Shown here piece after piece: positions 8,397 through 18,600 of a stretch of 64,000 nt of DNA. This stretch comes from Chlorobium sp. (lineage in GTDB: Bacteria > Bacteroidota > Chlorobiia > Chlorobiales > Chlorobiaceae). The translations under genes were made by a program, and so were the position numbers. How positions within the stretch are numbered: the first letter of the stretch is position 1; each line of letters starts with the position of its first letter. Under the pieces are notes generated by a model. That model had not been told where the DNA came from. It worked only from the letters and a program-made list of their open reading frames with translations, and did not search any database. Location of the stretch: the NCBI GenBank assembly GCA_028277485.1, contig JANQGE010000041.1, positions 1 to 64,000 of the forward strand. Direction: 5' to 3'.

Positions 8397-9290
8397 ATGA
8401 AAGAAAGTTGGAAACACGCTGCCCGCCAAATTACGTACAGGCTTTTTTTGTTTCTCGGTTTTCTGGTCAGGCGGACAAACCGCCGCCAGTTTGAACGGCT
8501 GGCCGCGGTTATGGGGGACTTTGTCTACTATGTTCTCCGGTCAAGGAGAAAACTTGTCGAAACGAACCTCGCCGTTACCTTTCCTGAAAAAAGCCCGCGT
8601 GAGATTGCAGGCATCGCTCGTCAGGTCTATCGTAACCAGGCGGTAAACCTGTTTGAAGTGCTCAGGCTTCCTTTACTGCAGAGCAAGGAGGATGCCGCTG
8701 AACTTATCGATCTTTATCTCGATGATTTCCTTGCAAAAACCAGAGACCGGGGAAAAGGGGGAGTTTTTGTTTCAGGGCATTTTGGTAACTGGGAACTGAC
8801 CGGGGTATGTATCGGTCTGCTTGTTGCGCCGATTGCCGTTGTGGCAAAAAAACTGAAAAACCGCTTGGTGAACAACAAGATTGAACAGTTGCGCTGTCTG
8901 TACGGCAATACGGTGATCTATAAGAAAAACGCTCTCAGGGAGGGTCTTGCGGTGCTCAGAAAAGGAGGTGTTGTGACGGTTCTCGGTGACCAGTCAGACC
9001 CGGGGGGCGGTTTTTTTATGGATTTTCTCGGGAGAAAGGCCTCGATGTTCCTCGGTCCGGCCTTTCTTGCTCTCAGGGCCGATGTGCCGATGTTTGTCGT
9101 CATGTGCCGGAGGCGGGAAAATGGGAAGTATGTTCTCGAGGCAGAAGAGGTTGATACTTCAGACCTCTCGTTTTCCAGGAAAAACGTTCAGGAACTGACC
9201 CGCCGCTACACGAGAGCCATCGAAAAATATATCCGTCGCTATCCCGAAGAATGGTTCTGGCTGCACAACCGCTGGAAGCGAAGAGGTTGA
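8397..9290 (+). CDS. lpxL: Lipid A biosynthesis acyltransferase (LpxL/HtrB family)
   Basis: Membrane-bound acyltransferase that adds a secondary acyl chain to the lipid A precursor. 297 residues from MKESWKHAARQITYRL. There is an N-terminal hydrophobic anchor near residues 13-25, and the catalytic HX4E motif HFGNWE at 128-133. Conserved GDQSDPGGG and GRKASMFLGPAFLA stretches follow. I chose the ATG at 8397 because the longer in-frame start at 8337 adds 20 residues read from a GGCACC-type element. The general family is firm; which acyl position it modifies cannot be told. A 320-bp gap follows, before the giant secreted-protein gene. Confidence 0.9.
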   Translation: MKESWKHAARQITYRLFLFLGFLVRRTNRRQFERLAAVMGDFVYYVLRSRRKLVETNLAVTFPEKSPREIAGIARQVYRNQAVNLFEVLRLPLLQSKEDAAELIDLYLDDFLAKTRDRGKGGVFVSGHFGNWELTGVCIGLLVAPIAVVAKKLKNRLVNNKIEQLRCLYGNTVIYKKNALREGLAVLRKGGVVTVLGDQSDPGGGFFMDFLGRKASMFLGPAFLALRADVPMFVVMCRRRENGKYVLEAEEVDTSDLSFSRKNVQELTRRYTRAIEKYIRRYPEEWFWLHNRWKRRG

Positions 9291-9609
9291 CAAACCTGAC
9301 ACTTCAGCGTTCGCAAGAGACGTTGATGAGAAAAAAAAGAAAAAAACCATGGACGCGGCACGAGCCCGGCTTTTTTCTTTTAAGGTGTTTTTATAAAGTG
9401 TCTTATGCTGTTCTGCCCCGGATATTTCGGGGGATGATATACTGGTCATGCAGCAGGCATGGAGTTTTTTTTTTGATGAATTGTTGTTTTTATTAAATTG
9501 CAGGCATAGAAAAACCAGGTTATTCCCCTTGGAGGGACCATATACGCCCTATATGGCTTTTTTGATTTTGAATCACAATCCTCAATAAAAACCAAAACCG
9601 CATACTACA
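9291..9609 (+). promoter_or_regulatory. Leader region of the giant secreted-protein gene
   Basis: A 319-bp gap without a credible gene. It contains A/T-rich stretches near 9350-9400 and 9470-9500, a GGAGGG at 9531-9536, and a terminator-like hairpin at 9538-9563. There is no Shine-Dalgarno-like sequence within 20 bases of the start codon at 9610; the nearest upstream sequence is CAAAACCGCATACTACA. No promoter is called with confidence. Confidence 0.5.
9538..9563 (+). terminator. Rho-independent terminator-like hairpin in the leader of the giant gene
   Basis: CCATATA (9538-9544) and TATATGG (9550-9556) form a perfect 7-bp stem with loop CGCCC, followed by C and six T. It lies 47 bases upstream of the ATG at 9610. 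It may end the acyltransferase transcript or attenuate the giant gene; the sequence alone cannot decide. Confidence 0.6.
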
Positions 9610-12600
9610 ATGGCTATAACAACACAGCAGCTCCAGAAGCTTTACATCGCTTACTACGGTCGTGCAGCAGAACCGGGTGGGTTCAGCTGGTGGCAGACAT
9701 CAGGTTACACCTACGAGCAGGTTGCAGACCGGTTCGCTTACGAATCGGAGTCCACCAACAGGTACGATTACCTGAAGAAGATCAAGAACGGCGAAGCTGT
9801 TACTGCTGAGGATAAAGAGCAGTTTGTGAGCCAGGTATACGCCAACCTCTTTAACCGCGAGCCCGACCAGGGCGGTAAGGATTTCTGGGTTGCCAAGCTG
9901 GACGAGCTTCCCGATCCCGGCGCGCTTGTTCGCATGATGGCCGATGGCGCACAGAACGAAGATGCGGTCATGATCGCCAACAAGATCGAGGTTGCCCAGT
10001 ACTATACCGATTATGTGATTGAAAACGGAGGGCTCAGTCCTTCGAGTTCGATTATTGACGGGGTGGATGCCAGTGCGGAGTCGGTTGCAAGCGCCAAGGT
10101 GGCTGTTGACAATCTTGGCCGCGAAGTGTTCACGCTGAAAGAGATTCGCGAGGTCGAAGAGCTTCCCGATACGTATCCGACCAAGTCGGTCGTGTTCTGG
10201 GGCGACCCTGAGACGGGTGAAGGCATTCCCGCAGGGCTTCTCTGGGGTACATTGAAAGATTACCTGTCTACAGCGGCAGATATGACCGATAACCTGTTTG
10301 ACATTAATGACAGTCTTGAGGAAATCAAGAATATCACCATTGAGGGGGTAGATGACGAGACTCAAGGTGGTGGTGTTGATGTTGACATTGATGGGGATGA
10401 TAATAGTGTCGATGTTGAGGTTGGTGCGGGAGGAGATTACACCGGCGACTACCAGATCATTGTGGAGCTTTCGGACGGCACCATCAACAGCGCTGTTGTG
10501 ACGCTGACGCAGGCGCAGTTCGAGTACCTGAACGGTCTGATCTTTGATGAGAACGGCGACCCCAGGCTCTTCGTGAAACAGGTCGCCTACAAGGTCGACA
10601 GCGGTCTCACAGATGCAGATGATAATCCTATTCTGGTGCCTGCCGTTATCGAGGGTGACGTCATTGTCACCGATTATCCGATTATTCTGACACCTGACGC
10701 CAATAACGGCGGGACGGAAGAGCAGGGCTACGCATCGGTCGCCGACAACCTGATTGTCGCAGGCCGTCTCGAGCTTCTGCATCAGGCCTATATCGATGCA
10801 GGCGCGGGCGTGAATACGCTGGAAATCGACGCAAAGGGCCATTTTGCCCAGCCGAAAGAGCTGCTCAATATCCAGCACATCAAGGTCGAGAACCTGCCGA
10901 ACGTCTATACGACCACAGATGACGGTGATCCGATTTACTACAGCGATTCGCCTGATCCGGATGGTGATAATGTCGGCGATGTCTATAACGATTATCCGGA
11001 CGTACAGGAAGACGGGGCCGCCAATCCAAACTCTGTTATCGATATTTCCCGGGCGGTCGATATCGAGACGCTGACCGTTACCGAGGCTAATTTTGAGGGG
11101 CTCGAAGGGCAGGATATGTCCGGGTCGCTGACCATTGCCGGCATCCGTAACGGCGCCGTTACGACGCTTGACGGCGGCTTTACCCAGGATGTAGCGCTGC
11201 ATTACGGTGAGCTTCAGGGCGAAGGCGTGCAGCTTGTGTTCAATAACCTGAGCATGGGCGACAGCACCACCGTATCTGGTAGTTCTGACGGGCCGCAACT
11301 GATCGTTGCTCATAACGCCGAGGAGTTGACCATCGAGACAACCGGAGGTGACAGCTACCTGTATAACGGTGATCTTGGCGGTAATCTCCGCAAGCTGACG
11401 ATTACCGGTACCGAGCATTTGTACATCGAGGGTGATCTCGATGACTCCTTCCATGATGAGACTCCGATTACAATCGATGCTTCACAAAACAGCGGCGGTG
11501 TCAACCTGTACCTGGAAGGTACCGAGCAGGTGACGTTCCTGGGCTCGACTGCCGATGACCGCTTCTATGTCTATACCGATGAGATCAGCAGTTACGAGGG
11601 CTGGTTCGACAACGATGAGCTTGTTGTTATCCAGGGTGGTGTCGGCGACAACTACTATGAAGTAGAGACGTTTGCTGCCGAGATCACCAATGCGGATGGC
11701 GACAACAATTACGAGATCGATGTCTGGCAGGCAACCATTACAGCAGGCGATGGTGACAACTTCCTTGAAGGTTATGCTGTCAATCTGACTGCGCAGTTCG
11801 GTGACGGTGACAACTATATCGTGCTGGATGGTGAATGGGACGCTGAAAACTCCTCGGCGCTCGATTTCGATGACTTCACCAACGATATCAACCTGACTCT
11901 TGGCAATGGCGCCAACGAGGTGCATATCGACAGCGGTCTTGACGAAGGATCATCGATTACGGTGACGGGCGGTGATGGCGGTAATCAGGTTACGGTAATC
12001 GCTCAGACAGTTACGGTGACAACCGGTGACGGCGATGATGTGATCGACGCCTCCGGCGACAGCATCACGATCAGCACGGCCGGCGGTAACGATACCATTA
12101 CCATTGACGGTCAGGATGACGATTATGTTACAGAGCCGGGGCAGGATGATGATGGGCATACGAGTAATGGGGTACCATCGCTTACTCCAGCAAGCGACGG
12201 TGTGCTGCTCGCTATCGATACCGGCTCGGGTTCGGCAACGATCAATCTCGGCCGTGATACCGACAACAACGATGATGGCGACATTACAGAGGACGGCGCA
12301 ACGTTGACGGCGATGGAAGGTTCGGTTATTACCGGTGAAAACATCACGCTGGTTGTGAAAACCGATGCGGATCTTCGTGCGGCATCGTTGAGCGGAATCA
12401 GCTCTGTTGTGCTCGACGACGATAACCAGACGGTTGAAGGTCAGGGGTACGAAGACGATGCGGCTACGCTCACCCTTACCGACACCCAGTTTACGGCTCT
12501 CGGCGCGGCAGCGTTCAGTGTGGAAGGCGCGTTCTTCGGCGCGCATGCAGTTGTCGAGATTGTCGTCACTCAAGATACCAGCCTGACCGATCTCGGTGTC

Positions 12601-15600
12601 GATGCGCTGGCTGACGGCGTAAAGCTGCGCCTCTATGTAGAGGACGGTGTGACGCTGACCATGACGGCCGAACAACTGCACACTTACGTTACCCAGGACG
12701 GCGTGATCCAGGCAGAGCCCCAGATCAACTACGAGGCTCCAGGTAAAGTCATTGTCACCGATGCCGGGTTCACTTTCGAGGCATTTGTGAATGACGATGG
12801 TTCGGGCTATTCCGGTGATCTCGGCGGAGTCGCTCAGGGCTTCGGGTCGAACAATGTCCAGATTCAGCGTACCGCAGATGGTTTCGAACGCCCGGCTCCG
12901 GAACCGACAACCGACGATTTCCATGTACAGGATGGGGATACCATCAATAATTTCGAGCGGGTGTACGACTCTGCATTCGATCCGGCTACTGATGGCGCTC
13001 AGTGGATGAACGTGATCGCTCCGGGAGGCAGCGATGCCCGCGTGAATATCAACGTCACCAATGGCGCTACCGTAGGAAATCCTGCAGGCGGTATTCTCCA
13101 CGGCGGTATTCACTCACAAAATGTATCCACATTTGTTGTCACCGGCATCAATACTACTCTAACAACTGATGGCGACGCTCTTCAGTCGCAGAATAGTGCG
13201 GCATCGGCAACCATTTTTGTGTGTGACAACACTGAAGGTCTTGACGTGCTCGGGCTTCAGAACAACCGTAAGGCAACCATCACATTCAACCAGGTGAACT
13301 GGGGTACGGAGATCCTGCTCGAAGGCGACGGGTATGCAAATTCGTCCGATCAGGAGAAGAACCTCGGCAATCCCGACCTTTCAGAGGTGGGCGCAGTGGT
13401 CGTCAACTTCTTCGAGTCCGGTGCAAATGCCGTGGTTAACATCAACAACCAGGGTGTTGCGCTTGGTATGAACGAGGATGCCGAAGACGGCTATGATGCA
13501 GCGGGCGAGCGGGTGCTCGACGTTGCCGGTGTTACGGTGAACAATGCAGACCGTCTTACGATCAATGTTGAAGATGGCGACGCCGTTGTTCACAATTTGA
13601 TGGGTTCCGCTGTCGAGCGCCTGATCGTTAACGGTGTCGAGGATGTTACGGTAGAGATCTCCTCCGTATCGTCTCTCAAAACCATCGACGCACAGGGTGT
13701 GGCCGATATCTTCACACTCAGCCTTACGGCATCGGGTTCGTATGATTTCTCCGAGGTTGATCTGCTCGATATCGATCGGATCATCCTGGGCGATAATGTT
13801 GAGCTGATTCTCTCGGCGGACGATCTTGTGACACTTGCCGACAAGATCGTCGATGGCGGAGCGAACACGGAGCTCGATGTCACAGGCTTCAGTACGCAGG
13901 TGCTGGATCTTTCCGTTATCGACGTCGATAACATCGGTACGGTTACCACTGCGGATGTCGATGGTGTCATTGTTGTCGATCCAGGCGTTGACTTTGGTTT
14001 TGCCGATGAGGTGATCATCAATGCGCAGAGCTCCGACACTACCTTGCAGATGACCGTCGATCAGTACAATACGTATTGTCACACTGATGCGATTGAAGGT
14101 GGTTTCATTACTTGTGTGAGCGGCGACGATTACAGCGCGATTCTCAGGCTGACTGAGGTTGCTGCTGATGAGCAAATCGAGCTTTCAAGAGTTGACCAGG
14201 AAACTGTCGATGATCCGGAAGTGGTTGATGTCGTGATCGAAGTAAGCGACATTACCGCAACAACAGACTTCGCGATCACCAGCGGCACGTATACGCTCGA
14301 AGTGTCGGGCGCTGTCGATCTGACAAAGGGTAATATTGAAGGTACCGTCGACGTTAACTTCACAGGCGATGCCACGCTTACCCTGACTGCCGATCAGATT
14401 GTCGCCATCGAGCTGGCCTATGGCGGCGCAGATGAGTCGGCATTCAGCATGCTTGCCGGTTTGAACGTCACCCTGAACGTTGTTGATCTCAGCGATCAGG
14501 AGCTCGATCTCGATGCAATAGCCGAGGCGGGTATCAACATCGGTACGGTATCGATCGAAAATACCGATGGAGCGATTACGATCGCTGCTCGTACAACATT
14601 CGGTAATGCTGACGAGATTGTCACTCCGACAGCCGAAGCAGGTGATCCGGATTATGGGACAGAGCAGACCGCCGTCACCATGACGGTCAAGCAGTTCCTG
14701 TCGAGCGCCGGCGTGATCAGCGGCGATTCACGGATCGACCTTACCGAACTGTTCAACAATATCGACACTGATTCTGATTATGTGCCCGATACCGCTGACT
14801 TTGACTTCAGCGCCATTGCAAATGCGGGCGTGATCAGTTTCGCTCCGGATACTGATGGCCCGGCAGGCTCGGATGATCACGTGATCACCATGAGCTCGAC
14901 TGCCGATCTCGGCGGGTTTACAGTGATTCTTGGAAATGGGGATTTGATCCGGTTTGCAAATGAAACACAGGCATCACGCGAGATTGTTTTGGGTGATGTT
15001 GGAGACGGGGCGACCGGTGTCCAGTGGATGTGGACGACGTTCGGTACAGCGGTCGATACCTCGGAATATGATGCTGGAATCACCACGCTTTTCATTGACG
15101 AAGCCTTGCTGGTCAGTCAGCCGCGTGAGGAGGATCTGTGGACGTCGCTCGATGGCAGCATCGTCGTCGAGAAATTCAACGGTGAAACCATTCCGGAACT
15201 TGTCAAGTACGATCGTGTCAACACCTTCGAAGCATTCACCAACATTGGCGGAGGGATCAACTATGACGATGACGACGCGTTCGGTACTGTCGCTCAGTTG
15301 ACCATGAACCTCGAGGGCGAAGTCAATCTCGGCGACATCCTGCTTGGCGACACCAACAATGGCGACGGTTCGACGCCGAACATCGATGGAAAAGGGTTCT
15401 TCAGAGAGCTGATTATCAATTCGTACAAGGACCTGTCCAACGTAGAAGGGTATGATCCGGAGTCAGACAACGTTCCCGGCCGAATCATCGAGGCGAACTA
15501 CCTTGGAAATATCAGTCTGAATGCTGGTTCGGTCGACGAGCTGGTCGATGTGACCATCAATACCTACGCTGATGCCGATAATGTCTTGCAGCCGGGTGAT

Positions 15601-18600
15601 CCTGTCTTCGGTTCAGTGACGTCGGACGGCGGTTTCTATGACGAGATCAATGTCAACAGTGCCGCCGCCGAGCGTGATGGCATGGCCATCGAGGTCGGTA
15701 CCATCACATTCGCGGCTAACGAGGCAAAACCTGCCGAGCTGGTTCTGAACGGTGACAACGACATTACCTTGGGCGGTGTCGATATCAGCGATCCGGAAAT
15801 TTCGCTTCTTACGGTTGATGCCAACAACTTTACCGGAGAACTTGAAATCGGCGGTATTGCGCCAGTTACTGCGCTTAATGCCTACGGCTTTATCTATGTA
15901 GTAGATGGTCATGTGGCCGAAGCGGGTGAGCTTCTGGGAGATGCAGAAGTTGGCCCTGTCACAAATCCTGATCTTCTTGTTGTGGTAGGAGGCGACAACG
16001 ATCTCACAGAGGCTACGCTCGACATCGAGCAGGTGCACATTACCGCTGACTCGACCCTGACCTTGACCGAAGCTCAGGTACAGGCCATTGGTGAGGGTAA
16101 TTTCTCGGTCGACGCAGGTGTTTCCGTTACCTTGAATGTCACTGAGGTCTCTAATGGTTCAACCATTGACCTGAACACTATTCAGGATGCCGGGTTCAAC
16201 ATCGGGGTCGTATCGACAGCCGATGAGAATGTTACGCTGAATGATGCGGCTACACTCGGCGGCGCAGACGAGCTGCGGGTCGTTCTTGATGACGCTGACA
16301 ATACGCTGACCCTGACCGCGACGCAGTATCTGCAGCTCAATGGAGGCAACATCACGGAGCTCGATACGGACCTCGTCACCTCCGCGACACCTAACCGTGC
16401 TCACGTCGTGATTACCGATCTGTCAACAGCATCCAATGCCGTCGATATCGTTAATCCGAACGGTGACGACAGGGTCTCTGTCAATATCGATCTCTCAACA
16501 GTAGCAACCACAGGTGATCACACGCTGCAGATAGCCGATGCAGGTACAGCGGCAGACGTTACGATCGATAACACATCGGATCTGGGTGACTTCACCGTCG
16601 TGCTGGATGACATCGATGACGCTGTTCCGCTTACTCCGACACCGAATGAGCTTGCCGGACAAACTGTCCGCTTTACAACTGAAGCGCAGGCGGCTCGTGC
16701 CGTTGACGTAGTGGGGTACGATTCAAACGGTACGCCCGATGACGGAACAGAAGCTGATACAAATGTCGTTTGGGACTTTGATTCAGCTTCCGGGCCGATT
16801 GACACATCCCGTTATGACGGCGAGCTTGGTCGTTTGTGGGTGAGCGATGAACTGGTCAAGAGTGACAATGATCTCGAAGACCTGTTTGCGGCATCCGACC
16901 TCAACGGCAATTCGCTTCAGGATGACATTAACCTGAACGGCAGTATCATTGTAAGGATCGTCAATACACAGGAACTTGAGTTGATCGACTATGCAAGCCA
17001 GGGGGTATCGCGTACGGTTGAAATCGAAGCCTATACGGATCTTTCATCAACCGGGCTTGTTTTTGACGAGCAGGATCAGCTTGTTCATGTCGACAACCTA
17101 ACCATCGATCTTGGCGGCGAAGTCAAACTGGGCAACCTGCAGATCGATAACATTATTCGGACGACAGACACGGATCCGGATTCAGACCAGTTCAACACGT
17201 TGACGATCAACTCGTACCTGGCAGATACGGCAGGTCACTATCTTCTCCCGGAAGATTTTGTCCCTGGCCTGAATGTGTACCCGACCGGCGGTAACGAAGT
17301 GGGTGATATCTCCGCCGGTACGACACGCAACGAGCTTGCTCATGTTGTTGTCAACGCTCATGATGTCGAGATCACGATTCGCGAGATTCTCTTTGCAGAG
17401 GATACCGCAGGATCGACGGCGATATTTACAGTCAATGGAGACAATGATGTCACGGTCAAATCTCTCGATACAACCGATCCCGAGATTACAGGGCTGATGG
17501 TCACCAATAATCTGACCGGCGGCGCGGTTCTGGCTGTTACCGGAGGATCGCCGGGCCTCGATGGCGGAACTGCGGTCGGCAACACCGAAACGCTTACCAT
17601 TGACTCCGATGGAGGAACGACAACGTTTGGTAGCGCCAAAACAGCTCCCGCGACAGGCGAATGGGCGGGCGTTTATGGCGAAACATTGAGCCTTATCGAC
17701 CTTAAGGGTGCAGACGGTACGGTGAACCTGGGCGTCATCGCAGGTGTTGACAGCGAAGACTTCACCATCGACGGTCTCGGTGGCGGTACTACAACGGTAT
17801 CGTTTACACTGGGTGAAGCGGATGCCAACGGCCTGAAAGCTCCCGAACTGTCGGCTACAGGTGAATGGGTATTCAGGTTTGATACTGCTGATACAGTCAA
17901 CATGACAATCACCAGTGACGCTGTGCTGAATGCAGGCGGTACGCTTACGCTGACCAACGTCGACGCGCTTTCAATTGACGGCGCTGTCGATCTGTCCGAT
18001 CTCGTACTGACTCTCGGTGTGACCACGGTCGACGTTCCGGCAGGATCATCGCTGACCCTGACTGGTGAACAGGCCGACGGGTTAACGATTACGGGCGGTG
18101 GAGATGTCGTGATCGTAGAGGCTGAAGATGTGGCCGATCCTGATTTCAGCAATATCATGGCGAATGTTGGCGATACCGGAACTGTTACGGTTCAGGTTGA
18201 TACCAGCGATGATGATGATGCGGACACCGATCCTGAAACCATTACCTTCAATGCAGCCAATATGGGGGTCGCAAATATTGTCGTTTCGGGTGACGGTACC
18301 TTGCAGTTCACCAATGACTTCGTCGGCCATGATCGCGACAACGATCCACTTACGCCTGATGATTTTGCAACGATCACGGTCGGAGCCTCGGCAACAGTCG
18401 ATCTGACTGCAGCGCAGGCTGACGGGCTTGTTGTCGATGGTGCCGGCACTGTCAATGTGGCAATTACCCTGCCAAGCGCAGCCGACCTGTCCGGCATCAC
18501 GGCTACGAACGTCAATGCCATGGTGACTGGTGTAGGTGCATTTACCGGTGATTTTGGAGGCGCGACCGTTACCTTGATGACTGATACTACAAGCATGACG

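Noticed and set aside
9700..13113. Long minus-strand ORFs (584 and 387 codons) inside the giant gene
   Set aside because: They are antisense to a clearly coding frame with strong GC-rich, Asp-rich codon bias, and show no recognisable domain or start signal.
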